64,000 nt of DNA, taken from positions 96,054,132-96,118,131 of the forward strand of contig CM060174.1 of assembly GCA_030549775.1 (NCBI GenBank), written 5' to 3'. The notes beneath the pieces are model-generated. The model was not told the DNA's origin, searched no databases, and saw only the letters and a program-made list of their open reading frames with translations. Shown piece after piece: positions 11,409 through 23,664 of this stretch (the first letter of the stretch is position 1; every line of letters starts with the position of its first letter). Position numbers and translations under genes: made by a program. The stretch is from Tamarix chinensis. Taxonomy: Eukaryota; Streptophyta; Magnoliopsida; Caryophyllales; Tamaricaceae.

Positions 11409-12262
11409 CTAGCTTTCTATCTTAGCTTCTATGTTAACCATCTCTTCTAAGGTTCCATATGGATATAATTCTACCTTATCAGCAATCTTAGAGTTCAATC
11501 CACTCAAGAACCTAGCCATAGTGGCATCCTCATCCTCAACAATTCCATTTTTAATTACTAACATTTCTAACTCCTTAAAATATTCATTTACATACCTATT
11601 ACCCCGATTTAATGTTTGCAGCTTCTTATATAACTGTCTATAATAGTAATTTGGAACAAACCTCTTCCTCATTAAATCCTTAAATTCATCCTAATTCTGA
11701 ACAAGTGGTTCTCCACTCCTACGTCTAGTTAACACAATATTGTAATACCAAGAAGAAGCATAGTCTGTAAACTCAACTATTGCTACCTTAATTTTATTCT
11801 CGTCTGAATAATTATGACACTCAAAGACTAAATTTATCTTCCTTTCCCATTCAAAATAGTAGTCAGGATCATTTCTCTCATTAAATCAGATATATTAAAC
11901 TTAAGATTACCTACATTCCTATCAATTAGATCTAACTCCCTTTCTTGTCTATTAACCTACCTAGGACGTCTATCAATATTATTAGATATCTGATCCTCTA
12001 ATTCTTCTAAATTAGTCAAAGGGGGAATCTTATTTCTAGGCTCCATGGGAGCTCTATCTAATACCCCAGCATGTTGATCATTTAGTTTATTATTTTGTAA
12101 ATGATTAATTTTAATTTATTGTTCACTTATTCTTTGTTATAAATTAGCAGACAACACAACCAATTGCGCAATCATTTGTTCCTGAAAGGTCCTAAGTGTT
12201 TCTAAGAGATCATTACTGGACACAGACACCGATTGGTTCACATATTGGCCGTTATTAGACAT
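11409..12262 (-). pseudogene. Gypsy1 Gag, capsid part
   Basis: Likely start at 12262 (MSNNGQYVNQSVS), followed by a segment with stops. Then comes the clear Gag core MRKRFVPNYYYRQLYKKLQ, GNRYVNEYFKELEML, DATMARFLSGLN and KVELYPYGTLEEMV. This is the retrotrans_gag domain of Ty3/Gypsy elements. Broken by stops (for example near 12120 and 11690) and by the downstream MITE. Confidence 0.75.
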
Positions 12263-13037
12263 AATGGATTCTATACCTCCTATTTGATTTATAATCAAAC
12301 ACAGATAGTCAATTGATTCACAATCACAACACAGTGAAATCTAGCAAACTAACAATGTCAACAAGCACTTATCACAATTGTAAAAGAATAATCATAACAC
12401 AATTATCTGATTAAAAGAATCACACTAAGAAAAAATCAATAATAATAAGACAATTGCTGACCAACAACACAGATAAGATTTCTTAGAGAGGAATGAGTAT
12501 ACTAGCCAACAATTGTTGGCGGTTAAGCCGAATAAACAAATTTGGGCCCCTCTTCTTGGAGCCTTTACCCATTTCTTAAAGAATCACTGGTATTGAGTTT
12601 CTACCTGCACACTCATTCAAGATTTTAGTATAGCATCACCCCGCAAATAGAATGATTAATTCTTAATCACAAGAAATAACATGGATTAGAGAGATAAGGA
12701 TAGAGTTTACCGGATACGGAAATGATTAGCAATTATTGCAAAAAAAATCAAGAGTTTGACCAAACCCTAGCTGAGAGACAATTAATGAACAGTTAACTTG
12801 GAGTTTCCAGGACACTATCGTCTCATTAGGGTTAAAATTTCTTGGCCGGAAGTTATGAATTCATCGTCGCAATTATCACAACAAGAATCGTTCAATTCTT
12901 GTCAGACGCGAACCCTAATATGCCAACTTACAAAATCGAGGGTTAATGATATCAAGAACTGGAAATAAATAACAAAAATCAACAATAAACGCATAATAAA
13001 CCACAAGCACTCGATTACTCGAGTCTTTGATACCAAA
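12263..13037 (-). other. Gypsy1 leader and primer-binding site
   Basis: Non-coding leader between the 5' LTR and gag. Next to the LTR end the minus strand carries TTTGGTATCAAAGACTCG. TGGTATCAAAG (13035-13025) matches the usual TGGTATCAGAG primer-binding site for initiator methionine tRNA with one change. Confidence 0.75.
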
Positions 13038-13892
13038 TGATGAAACCTGGTTAGGTTTCGATCGAAAATCACCGGATTGTGAGTCGAGCGATGTGTTCGA
13101 CTAGCAATATAAAGATTAGCTTAAGGAATTAAACCAAAGGAAGATCAAGAAACTTAGGGCATAGTTGTATTCAATGGCAACTGAGATTAATTCACAAAAG
13201 AGAGAATCAAGTAAGAAGAATTAGTAGAGAAGAATTTGAGGGAGAGAGGGTTTAGTGAGAGAGAGAGAGATCGAGAGAGAGTTCCAGATAGAGTAAGAGA
13301 AAATAATATGCGAGCATTATTTTGCCAAAAACTGTGTACATGATCCGTATACGGCCCTATATATACACGCATATACAAATACCTATATACATATGATCGG
13401 TGGGCTTAGCTGAGACAATCAAACAACCCAATATACAAGACTATTGGTGCTGATTATAATGATTCAGCCTAAATATAAGATTTACAATTATTCCCCACAT
13501 AATTAAAATTACAACTAATTTTCCATAAGCTAAATTATGTAGCTAATTGTGGAAATTAAGGGTTGCATAATCTGCAATCCTTCTAACCCAAAAAAATGGA
13601 TTGGGTGGCTGACCATGCGACCCACCTAATTCCACTAGCTATGATTTGTCAGCGAATGCATCATATGGGAATAATAATTTTCCCTCACTGATATGAACAA
13701 ACAAAATCAACTTATGCAACAATCCCATGTCAACAACAGCAGCAACCGACAACATTTACTCACAATAGCCAACATTATGCTCCATTTCCATTTATCTGAT
13801 TTTTCCCTAATTGTTCATAGAATAAGAAAAGTAAATGCAAATTACAGTAATTAATAGGATTATTTAAATAAAAATTATTGAGATACACTTCA
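13038..13892 (-). repeat. Gypsy1 5' LTR
   Basis: Right LTR, 855 bp, homologous along its length to 6795-7673. On the minus strand it starts TGAAGTGTATCTC and ends TTTCATCA. The GA-rich block here is shorter than in the other LTR, which explains part of the length difference. Confidence 0.9.
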
Positions 13893-13897
13893 ATAGC

Positions 13898-15320
13898 TTA
13901 ATAGTAATCCCTGCTAAATGATCCCTAGAATTCTTCCATCTCTTTGTAGAAGATAAAAAAATGAATATATTATTTGTGTTGATTAAAAAAAGAAAAAGAA
14001 TCATATATCTTACTGCAATTTGACATATCACAAATTTCACTATTAAGACTGTAAGAACCACTTGGTATATATAACGCTCTAGGATTTACATCAAGTAGCC
14101 TTTTTTTGCACCCCTTTGTGCCTTCCTCTCATATTGGCTCCATTGTTGTACCCTTGTCCTCTTATATCATTGAGGTTAAGTCCAAGAAAGTCTAATACAC
14201 TTGTAAGCTCCTTAAAAAGGACAAACCTAAATGTATCATGCACCTTTAAAAGTCCCAAAAAAGAATTCTTCTACAACTATGGGATATGTAGAGACATTAA
14301 CACATTGTGCCAAAAGAGAACCTTGTTCATCATGAGTGACATCACAAGTGCAATCAAGAATAACAGAAAAGTACTCTACTTATTTGACTCTACCCATGAT
14401 ATAGTTTCTCATTTCATCTGCTAGGATTTCATGATACATCAAACACGTTCATCCATCATTGGATCAAATTTTACTATCATCTCAATTATATGTAAAAAGA
14501 ACTCCATTATTTTCCTTATAAAACATCTCATTACCTCCAAGAAATGAAAAAATATTCTTTTTAAGTTTCTTCACAATAATATTTTTTCCAAATGGATTTA
14601 ACTCATAAATTAGGATGTGATAAACACTCTTTTCATAACTTTTAAGCCGTGTACTTATATTTTTCCTAATTTTTTACTCCATTTCCAAATTAGCCCACAA
14701 GGCTCTTTTTATGATCTTGGCTGTATAACTTATAATAGAAACACAATACTTTGTTCAATGAAGTTTAGTATACTAACTATCATTAGTCTTGCTTTTCTCC
14801 ATCTAGAAGTATGGGAAAGTAATATGAAAAGCTAAAATATCTATCTGAATCATCAGTAGGATAGATAATATAATCATCTTTTTTAAAGCCTCTTTCACTT
14901 AATAAATCCAAAAAATTATTTCTCATGTTGTTCCATTTTTTTGGATCATTAAAATCAAAGGGATGCATAAAGTATTTAGGTTTGACTTCATCTTGATCGT
15001 GATCGCTATTCTCATTAATTACTTTTTTCTCATTCAAAGGTTGAATTGCTTCTTCTAAGGGTAAAAATTTTCCTTCAATGTCATCATCATTTATGGTTTC
15101 ATTAACTTAAATTGATTATTCATTCTTATTCATCAGTTGATCATGTTCTACATCGGATGTCATTTGTCTGCCAATATCTTTCTTATTCTCATCTTATTTA
15201 GTTACCATAACATTTTTTGAAGTATCACCTTGTTGAATAAAGAACTTGTTGAGAGAACCTACTTGAAGCTTCACTAAAGCTTTTCTTATATCCTTATCTT
15301 TTTCATTTTTGGATCTATAT
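13898..15320 (-). pseudogene. hAT transposase (TTF/ZMYM1-like), N-terminal half, broken
   Basis: From 15320 down the minus strand reads KYLYRSKNEKDKDIRKALVKLQ (family N-terminus), then PFDFNDPKKWNNMRNNFLDLL, SERGFKKDD and DRYFSFSYYFPILLDGEK, which is the TTF-type zinc-finger entry region. Near 13900-14060 it has FLSSTKRWKNSRDHLAGITIK, matching the family 'FSSSTKRWxxLxDHVxGLTLK'. Gypsy1 interrupts the next residues, and the protein continues at 6789. Many stops and frameshifts; the middle (14100-14780) is only faintly recognisable. It would have encoded the DNA-binding and early catalytic parts of a hAT transposase. Confidence 0.72.
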
Positions 15321-15467
15321 AGGTACTTTCTAATAGGATACATAATTAAACAAAGAGAGATGTTAGATGCACACCCAAATTTATCAATTCACACCCCTCA
15401 AAACTATTTCGTTTCCATTTTGACCAATTTAGCCCTTTCATTTGTACACTTCACCAATCAATATTTC

Positions 15468-15507
<40 letters not shown>

Positions 15508-15678
15508 TGTCTTCTCCTCAATTAATTACACAACATATAATTCTTTCAATATTGAATACAATGAGTGTGGATGAAGAATATGATTCCAATGATTTTTGTA
15601 GCAAAAATAAACTCGAAAAAATAATGATGTTGCGATTTTTTTTTCTTTAGAATTTTTGGTTTTGATGGGTAACTCACT
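15321..15678. other. Spacer with CT microsatellite, possible first MULE exon
   Basis: Holds a (CT)n run at 15473-15504. A short plus-strand frame from ATG 15561 reads MSVDEEYDSNDFCSKNK; acidic starts like this occur in FAR1/MULE proteins and the MULE fossil begins downstream, so it may be a first exon. The boundary with the hAT element is not visible. Confidence 0.3.
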
Positions 15679-16190
15679 TAGGGATGGCAATGGATCGGGT
15701 ACGGATCGGGTACCCCCTATCCGTTACCCAAACCTGATAAGAAAACCTATACCTATATTCATATCCAAACCCGGCTGGTATTTTATTTCCTCATCCATAT
15801 CCATATCCGTTTATCCATATCCATTTACATATCCATCGGGTAAAACCCATTGGGTTTTAGGTAAAATCCATTAAGTATAAAGTAAAAATCATTTAATGTT
15901 AGAATTATATACTTAGATTGTTAAAATTTAATCATATCTTCATTTTTAGCCTTAGAAAATATACTTAAGGTTAATAAATTAAGGTAAAAATGTAATTTTG
16001 TATTAGGTAAACGAATGCGGGTATGGGTATGAATTTGAGGATCCTTTACCCATATCCATATCCAAACCCGGCGGATATTTCTCCCCTTCCTCCATACCCA
16101 TATCCATATCTGTTTATCCATATCTGTTTACATATCCAACAGATAAAACCCATCGGGTTTCTGGTAAAACCCGTCCTATTGCCATCCCTA
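15679..16190. mobile_element. hAT-type MITE
   Basis: 512 bp with termini TAGGGATGGCAATGG and the inverted CCATTGCCATCCCTA-like right end (CTATTGCCATCCCTA). An 8-bp target duplication flanks it, AACTCACT (15671-15678) and AACTCACC (16191-16198), one mismatch. The 8-bp duplication and TAGGG ends are hAT features. Inside, the left and right arms are inverted relatives, each with runs of TATCCA units and the phrase CATATCCAAACCCGGC. No coding capacity. Confidence 0.88.
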
Positions 16191-16332
16191 AACTCACCTA
16201 TCAACTTACCTCTTTCCATAAATTTTTAATATTCATTTTATATTTATGTATTCCCTATAATTTCATACCTTTAATATTAATTACAGAATCTAAATTTAAT
16301 TAACACCAATCAGAGTAGATTATTTGCTATAG
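16191..16332. other. AT-rich sequence before the MULE fossil
   Basis: Short AT-rich stretch between the hAT MITE and the first recognisable MULE codons. It could include an intron of the MULE. No clear terminal inverted repeat of the MULE is visible. Confidence 0.4.
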
Positions 16333-16574
16333 ATGAGATTTTTAATGATTAAGAGTCATTAATTGGTTGGATTGAAGAAAGTGGAAGGCTACATAATATG
16401 GTTTTAGGTATCGAGAGGTTGAAAAAGGGTAGGGCTTGGGTTCATTGTAAAAGATGAGGTGCTTATAGAATATGCCTTTTAGTGAACCCAAAAAGTGTTT
16501 GATCTATTGGGACCAAAAAGTGTGGTTGTGAATTCAAGATTCGTGGAAGGAAAGATGCTTGCAGTGGTTAGATA
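16333..16574 (+). pseudogene. MULE transposase, N-terminal FAR1-like zinc-finger part, broken
   Basis: Reads DEIFND, SGRLHNMVLGIERLKKGRAW and VHCKR, then GAYRICLLVNPKSV and IGTKKCGCEFKIRGRKDACSG, the N-terminal DNA-binding region of FAR1/MuDR-type transposases. Stops occur at several sites. Element A interrupts it at a W-to-stop codon. After A, and after removing the 5-bp duplication, the frame resumes as IPVVEYGMHNHILG, which supplies the HNH of the finger. The first half alone would be hard to call; the continuation makes it firm. Confidence 0.75.
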
Positions 16575-17243
16575 TGTAGCACCCTCAAAATTCACTACTG
16601 AAAAATTTCATTTTATTTAAAAGAATTAGCGGAAGTGAAATAACAAGACTTTGAATTCTAAGGATATTACCGCCACACTTACTACCAGACCAGTTTACTC
16701 ATACCGTTCTAGTACCAAGTGCTAAGGTTGAAAGAGTAAAACAAAATTTACAAACTATATTTAAATCAAAGTAGCATAATAAACCATTTATAAGAATAAA
16801 ATCTACCAGCGTGGTTACAAGAACAATGACCACATTTAAATTGGGGTTTAAAACAGAAAGAGTATAATCCTAGGACTTTTTGGATAGTTCCTTGCACTCT
16901 TTCCCATTTTCCACTTGAATAGTACCTAAAAAGGACCTACAAGGGACGCTGTCCATTGAATAGGAAGGGCCCCCACGAATGGAATCTTCAGTACTATATT
17001 ACCGAGTAATCCTTTAAAACACACCTAAAACTAGGCCCGCAATGTAGCACATGATACAACACTATATACAAATATAATGAGAAGTGCATACATAACATGT
17101 ACATACTTACATTCACATACTTAACAAGTCCATCAAATATTAATAAGCTATAATGTACAATCGATAATTCTAGGCCTTAAGCCATGGGTCCATTATTATT
17201 CAATTATCTCTAAGATTTTATATATCCATGTGAGTGCGAGAAC

Positions 17244-17416
17244 CCCACTATTATAGTCGGTGGACCGGAATACATATAGGGTAGAATGTTCCTGACCACT
17301 ATTATTCGTCGGTGGACCGACCTCTAGGGAGAATACTCCTAGCCACTATTATTTGCTAGTGGATTGGTCTCCAGGACACCCCAGCTCTTGGCCACTATTA
17401 TTTGCCGGTGGATTGG
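17244..17416. repeat. Hairpin-unit array in element A (4 units)
   Basis: Four units starting near 17245, 17296, 17343 and 17391. The best copy reads CCACTATTATAGTCGGTGGA; CCA/TGG and CTAT/ATAG can pair around a single T with a small bulge. Spacing is about 48-51 bp. Related arrays occur at the same relative place in B and C. Confidence 0.8.
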
Positions 17417-18399
17417 TCTACGTCTGGCTCAACAATCTTCCTCTTTAAATGATTAGTGTTTTATTCGTATCTTAATCAAAAATATTTCACTCTTGTCATG
17501 AATGTCACCGACCTCTAATTCTATCCTCCCAAGAGGGCCCATTCCATATCTTGAGACCTTTGCGTTTCTTTTCACACCTCGACATCCATTCCTCCTTACC
17601 TTTACTCATAATGAAAACCCAATTCCTAAGGGTGTGGATTAAGGCCCACCACCTTATGACATTCAAAATCTCTCACTACCACTCTCTAGGATTTTCTCTC
17701 GAAACCCTTTGGACCTATGTGGCCCAACCTTTCTTTTATCGTCAAACACGTCATCTCATTTAGATTCAACCCAAATCCTATCACTCTACTCACTAATTAT
17801 ACATGTGATCGTGAAACCCTAGTTGGCCCCTCAAAATCCTAACACCTTTCTTACGTTAGGATCATCCCATGCATACTCCATCCACCCTATGCAAACCCTA
17901 GAAATCTCCAATATAAGAGTTACATCACTCGTTCATTTTGATCATAACCTCCTTTTATTTCCCCCATCATGGATCATGAGATAATTAGGTCAATCTCATG
18001 TCCCCTTAGTCAACTCACTCCCCATTTGTTCCTTTTTATCCTTTCACTCCATCTCATATTATTAAACATCCTAGCATGCATGTCTTAAAGGGTCACATCA
18101 TATAACATCGTATGCATAACACATATAATCATCATCCACATGCCATAAAGGAGTCACATAAACATATCTCTACTCCAAGCTGCGCTACAAATGATTAGCC
18201 ATTCAGCATAAAGTACACAACATGGCATAATACATGGCACACAAGGCACATAACACACACATAGTTGTTCTTAGCCACATCCTTACTCGACTTAGGTTAC
18301 CAAATTATCTTCCACTCTTATTAGTTCACCAATCACCCTTCATAATTGTTACACTTATCATATTCCCCATCTGTACTAGATTTCCCTTTAGTTGGTTAA

Positions 18400-19260
18400 A
18401 CTACCAAATTGCCCTTCTTCATTATTATAATTACCAACTTGCCCTTTAGGTGGTTAAATTACCAAATTACCCTTATCCATTATCATAATTACCAAATTGT
18501 CCTTTAGTTGGTTAAATTACCAAATTACCTTTCTCCATTTTCACAATTACCAAATTACCCTTCTTTATTATCATAATTACGAATTTACCCCTTGATTGGT
18601 TAAATTACCAAGTTGCCCTTCTCCATTATCAAATTACCAAAATGCCCTTCTCTACTATCATAATTACCAAATTATCCTTTAGTTGGTTAATTTACTAAAT
18701 TACCTTTCTCCATTATTATAATTACCTAATTGTCCTTCTCTATCATCGTAATTACCAAATTAACCTTCTTTATTATTATAATTACCGAATTACCCTTCTC
18801 TATTATTATAATTACCAAACTACCCTTTAGTTGGTTAATTACCAAATTATCCTTCTCCATTATCATAATTAGCAAATTACCCTTCTATATTATCATAATT
18901 ACTATTTTACCCTTCTTAATTATTATAATTATCATTTTACCCTTCTCTATTATTATAATTACCACTTTACCCTTTTATTTATAAAATTACCATTTTGCCA
19001 TTTACTTCAAAAATTACCAGAATACCCTTTTACTTACAAATTATTATTTTATCCTTTTACTTACAAAATCACCATTTTACCCTTTACTTCTAAAATTACC
19101 ATAATACCTTGTACCATTTTACCCCTTCCAAAAAATTACCATTTCATCGTTTACTCCCAAAATTACTACTTTACTCTTTACCTCCAAAATTACCATAATA
19201 CTTATAAAATTATCATTTTGCCCTTTACTTCCAAAATTACTATTTTACACCCTTATTACA
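18400..19260. repeat. Degenerate AATTACCAAATTACCCTT minisatellite
   Basis: Dozens of irregular units of roughly 30-36 bp built from CATTATCATAATTACC and AAATTACCCTTCTC. Some copies carry an inserted TTTAGTTGGTTA. Units become shorter and more diverged to the right. Reading frames across it are simple-sequence artefacts. Confidence 0.8.
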
Positions 19261-19929
19261 CCACTTTTATTAAATTATCATTACCGCATAAAACAGTAAT
19301 ATTAATACTCCATTATAATTGTCCAACTCCAACAACTATTATAATTTAATATAACACTCATTAGCACCCATACATATTAAGCCACACTCTTACACAAGAC
19401 ATATTACTAAAAGGCCCCTAGGCTCACTATAATATTATTTACACATCAATGGTCACAATAACGTAATACACCGTGGATAAGTACTCAAAATTTTTATTAA
19501 TAACCTAACTCTTTCCTAAAGCAATATTTCCACACATGGCATATAAATAAACATGCTTTCTTTTTATCAATCAATACAAGAAACTACATATGTTATATTA
19601 AACAACATATATCAAGCATAATAACATATTAAAAACCCTAATGTGCTAACATATGTTTATCCATGCATTTAAGTGGGGTTTAATGATTACCTTAATTCCT
19701 CAAAAATCAAACCTTACCAGTATCTCAGTTAAGGATTCAAGCTTTAAATAGAAAAACTAACACCTAAAAATAATTTCAATATTTATCAAATTAGAAATAA
19801 GAAAACCCAAAAGCATAAGACTTTATAAAACTTAATTAATGACTTCAATATTATTATACCTTAAAATTTATAAACTAAAATAACCAAGGCATGTAGCAGC
19901 TCATACTGCTCATGTAGCATGAGCTGTAT

Positions 19930-21180
19930 GCAAAAATAAGGGTGGAAGGGTCAAAGGTGGCATGAAGAAAAGGAAGGAGGGGGTGTTTTTGGGTTAGGAT
20001 TTTGGGGCTAGGAAAGAAGATAGTTGGAGGGGAATTTAGGGCAAGGGAAGGGTGAAGAGGGTGAAGAGGGGGTGTAGGTGGTGGTCGGGGATAGGTTGTT
20101 GGCAGCCAAGGGCAGCAGAGGTGAGGCTGCAAAGGGGTCTATCGAGGTGGGCATGGCTGGGAAGGAAGGAAAAGGAAGGGGAAAATGAAGGGGTGAAGGT
20201 AACAGTTTTAGCTGAAAGAGGTATGGGGGTGCTAGAGGAGGTCGCATGGAGTATGTTGGTGGCTTGGGAGGTGGCCAGACGAAGACAGAAGGAGGGGTTG
20301 CAGGTCGATCGATTGCTGAGAAGGTAGAAAACAAAGAGAAACAAAGAGGGGAGGAAGAAGGTGGGCTACAGGGGTCTTAAGGGGTGGTGTGGTCATTTAG
20401 GGCTGAGGTAGAGGGTGGAAAGGGGTGGTTTAGGGGGTCAATGCGGCAGTGGAAGCGGTAGAGGGAGGCGGCGGTGCAAAACAGGGAATGAAATGGAAGG
20501 AGAAGAAAATGAGAGAAAAGAATCGGGGGAAGGGGAAGGCTCGAAAAATGGGGCAGGAAAGGGCTCGTGAGGAGAAGAAAATGAAGAGGGAGAAGAGGAA
20601 AGCGGGCAGCTAATCGGATGGTAGGGTGTAGGGTGGTAGGGAGGTGGTAGGGTGATTAGGAGAGGGAAGGGCAGAAGAAGAAAGAGAGGCCATGCGTGAT
20701 GGGGACTGTATGGATGGTTTGGTCTGAAATAGTGAAAAAAGGGATGGGGGAGAGAGAGAAAGAGAGGGAAGGTGGTCGTGGTGGTAGGAAGAGGTGGCTG
20801 AGCGGTGTTCGGGCGTGCTTAGGGTGGCAGGCATGGTGATGAAGACAGGTTGGTGCACCTTGGTTGGGGCATAGAAGAAGAAAGAAAAGGAGAGGAGGGG
20901 CAGCAGGTTGGACATGGGAAAGGAGGTGAGCACGCCGACCCGATTAGGGGGTGATAAAAGAAAAGAAAGGAGGGGGCTGGGTTGGGCAGTGATGAGCAGA
21001 AGAGGAGAGGAAAGGAAAGAAGGAGGCGGTCCGCGCGGGAGAGGAAGAAAGGAAGGGAGAGGGGGGAGATGGGCTAGCGTCCTAGGCACGCAGGGAGGTG
21101 GAGGTAGGCCGGCCCGAAGGAGGAAAAAGGAAAAAGAAAGAAAGGAGGAAAAATGAGAAAAGTGAGAAAGAAAAGAAAAA
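19930..21180. repeat. Purine-rich block of element A
   Basis: The + strand is strongly enriched for G and A (AGGAAGG, GGTGGTAGG, GAGAGAAAGAG types) for about 1.2 kb, and richer in G+C than its surroundings. The open minus-strand frames here encode only Pro/Ser/Leu-rich low-complexity peptides and I treat them as compositional artefacts. Confidence 0.8.
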
Positions 21181-21502
21181 GGAAAAATAGTGAAAATTAA
21201 AATAATTTAATTTATAAAATAATAGAATATAATATTTTTGGGAAATAACTTTATTTAATATAATTAAATATATGGATTTAAAAAGGACAATTTTAGTAAA
21301 ATATTAGTTTGGAAAATTATTTACATAAAAAGGGTATGATAAAATTACAAAATATTTATTTTAATTTATCAAATATTCCTATCCAAATTTATATGTTCAA
21401 AAATATGTAAAATAATTAACTTAAATACTTTTAAAATCTAATGTATCCTAAATAAAATTTATTTATTAAATTATACAATTTCTAAAATTTCATGGAATTA
21501 CA

Positions 21503-23664
21503 GGATACCGGTGGTAGAATATGGTATGCATAATCATATATTAGGTAAGTATTTGTCGGGGCATTCATTTGCTTGTTGTTTATCTTTAAAAGAATGCATG
21601 TTGGTACACAAGATAACACAAATAAATGTCAAACCAAGGGATATTATTGACAGGTTGAAATAGGGTAACAACACTTAGGATAATCTAAAATGCTAGATAT
21701 AAGTTCAAGGTACAGAGCTTGATGGGACATACAATCATGCAACATTTATTTCACTTCATGGAAACTAATGAATACCATTTATGGCATTATTGATTACCCG
21801 ACTCTAATGTGGTTCGTAATAGTGTATTAGCACACTCATATTCTATTTCTTTGTTACATGCATTTTCATATGTCATTTATTTGGATTACGCATACGAAAT
21901 CAATAAGTACAACATTCCTTTCTTGGAACTCATTGGTTGTGTATCTAGTATTAAGAATTTTACCATTATCTTAGCATTTACGATGAAGGAAAAGGAAGAT
22001 AATTATGAATGGGTACTTGATAAGGTAAATAGATTGATGGAGACCCATGAACCAAATGTGGTGATCACTGATAGGGAACTGGAATTAATACAAATAGTGC
22101 CCAAAATCTTTCTTAATGTAGCACCCTTCTTGTATATATGGCACATTATTAAGAATGTTTTCTCATATTCTATAAAAAAGGTGGGAAGTATAGTAGCGAG
22201 ATAAAGTTTTCTAGGAGGTTGGATGGAGATTGTATAAGTCACTAAAATGTAGTCATATGAGAACGAGCATCTATTTATGGGTGACAAATGGGGAAGATTT
22301 TCACATATTTTACAATATGTGTATGAGACCTAGTTGGATTCATATAAGGATTTTTTTGTTGGTTGACAAACTTATTCACTTTGGTATTTATACAATCAAT
22401 ATGTATAATTTATTTGCTGTAAATATTCAATATCTTTTAATTTATTAGGTGTATAACAATTAACCATTCTTTATATTTTGAAAATATAATTGTAGGGTGG
22501 AAAGTGAATATATTAAGTTGAAGACATATATATCATCATCACAGATGAGTTTTGACACATTATGCCTAAAGATCGACATAGTCGTAAGACTCCAAATTAA
22601 TGTGGTAAAAAAGATCTAGAGCAATCATAGGTAATTATTCCATATTAATCTATAGATGACATATTGTTCAAGGTTCTCACATCTGTTATATGTCATAAAG
22701 AATTGCACTTAATTGAAGAGGAGAGTAAGAGGTCTAATATGGTTAGTCCCAAATCCTTGAGATGTGGGTGTTACTTGAGGTTTGCACATTGTATACCATG
22801 ATAATCAACCTATCGGAAGTGCATAAATTTTGGAAGACTTTAAATTTTGTTAGACCACAATAAGAAATGTTTGCATTTGATGATTCAATTATTGATCTAT
22901 CCATACGTCCATTTGCTTCTAACATTATGCATAAGGTGAAAATGATGCTTGACCAATAACAATGACATTTACGATACTATTATAATATTCTTGACGAGAT
23001 TCTCAAACCTGCACAAACATGTATGGTAGAACTAAATGTTCAACAAGGCAAATGATGCCTCATTAATAGCATACAGAGGAAACTATTTGAGTGGCAGCAC
23101 AAAGTATGCTTATTCAAATCACCAACAACGCAAGGTCTATTGGTAGAGGTTTTTGTTCCCTTGGTTGATTGGAACGCGCATCTCCTGGTAGAGGTCACTC
23201 TTCCCCTTGCTAATCAGATCAAGGAAGAAGTAGTTGTGGGATAAATTGTAGACTCATCCATGATTTTCCATCGTCCTTTGATGTTGAGCCAGTTATGCTC
23301 CTGTGTGTGGAATCATGGTGTGGTGTTTTGGTATATGGAAATTGTGGGTTTAGAGCAGTTACATTAAAACTATTTGGTAGAAAATCATTATGGTTAAATG
23401 TTAGAGCCACAATGTATAGGGAAATGGTGACGCATCAATAGTTATATGAGCATGCCTTTATAGATCTTATTGCTAAAACATGCAATGCTTGGTATGTTGG
23501 GAGGGATCAGCTCTGATGTAGAAATGGTGGCATAAGCTTAACTTTGGCTTTCTCTTTGTGATCATGTACAATGTCATATTTGTTTTCTTGATTATATATA
23601 GGTCGATTGCATGTTTACCACATAGAGCTCTACATAATTATGAATAACCTAATCATAGCATCAT
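21503..23664 (+). pseudogene. MULE transposase, catalytic core and OTU-like C-terminal part, broken
   Basis: Continues the frame broken by element A: IPVVEYGMHNHILG, YLSGHSFACC and VKPRDIIDRLK. The MULE DDE core follows with YLDYAYEINKYNIPFLELIG (first Asp), EKEDNYEWVLDKVNRLME and VVITDRELELIQ (second Asp). Next is FLYIWHIIKNV, where the family's C-X2-H has lost its Cys. Near 23325-23400 is YGNCGFRAVTLKLFG, matching the DGNCGFRAV motif of OTU-type domains found at the end of such plant MULE proteins; the Asp is Tyr here. Many stops and frameshifts. Element B interrupts the C-terminal part at 23664. Confidence 0.8.

Larger units (their letters stand above)
6790..13897 (-). mobile_element. Ty3/Gypsy LTR retrotransposon 'Gypsy1', complete but dead
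   Basis: The element is 6795-13892 with flanking ATAGT (6790-6794) and ATAGC (13893-13897), a 5-bp target duplication with one change. On the minus strand the order is 5' LTR, primer-binding site TGGTATCAAAG (13035-13025, initiator Met tRNA type), gag, CCHC knuckle, protease, RT, RNase H, integrase, purine tract AAGAAGAGGGGGA (7686-7674) and 3' LTR. The LTRs start TGAAGTG (5') or TGATGTG (3') and both end TTTCATCA. They are 879 and 855 bp and differ at many sites, so the insertion is not recent. Inside is a PIF/Harbinger MITE. It sits within the hAT transposase coding sequence: removing one duplication copy rejoins IKLLSKN. It cannot move alone because of stops, frameshifts and an integrase deletion. 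Confidence 0.9.
16575..21502. mobile_element. Element A: large non-coding TG...CA element, solo-LTR-like
   Basis: 4,928 bp from TGTAGCACCCTCAAAATT to TTTCATGGAATTACA. AGATA (16570-16574) and GGATA (21503-21507) flank it as a 5-bp target duplication with one change, and the interrupted MULE frame resumes across it. No retroelement protein is visible. Order inside: a head with CTAGTACCAAGTGCTAAGG shared with B and C, four ~50-bp CCAC...GTGG units (17244-17416), a degenerate AATTACC minisatellite (18400-19260), a purine-rich + strand block (19930-21180) and an AT-rich tail. A solo LTR of a long-LTR retrotransposon is the simplest reading. A non-autonomous (LARD-like) element is the alternative; strand orientation is undetermined. 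Confidence 0.75.

Noticed and set aside
18400..19260. CRISPR-like array
   Set aside because: The units are degenerate, adjacent and without unique spacers, and the DNA is plant nuclear; it is a minisatellite. The hairpin-unit arrays were also considered and rejected because the spacers are related to each other.
19875..21089. Several overlapping minus-strand Pro/Ser-rich open frames as genes
   Set aside because: They lie in a purine-rich block, where the complementary strand lacks stop codons by composition. They overlap in several frames and have no domain. The same holds for 27216-27798, 29736-29960, 49940-51050, 52933-53400 and 54214-55351.
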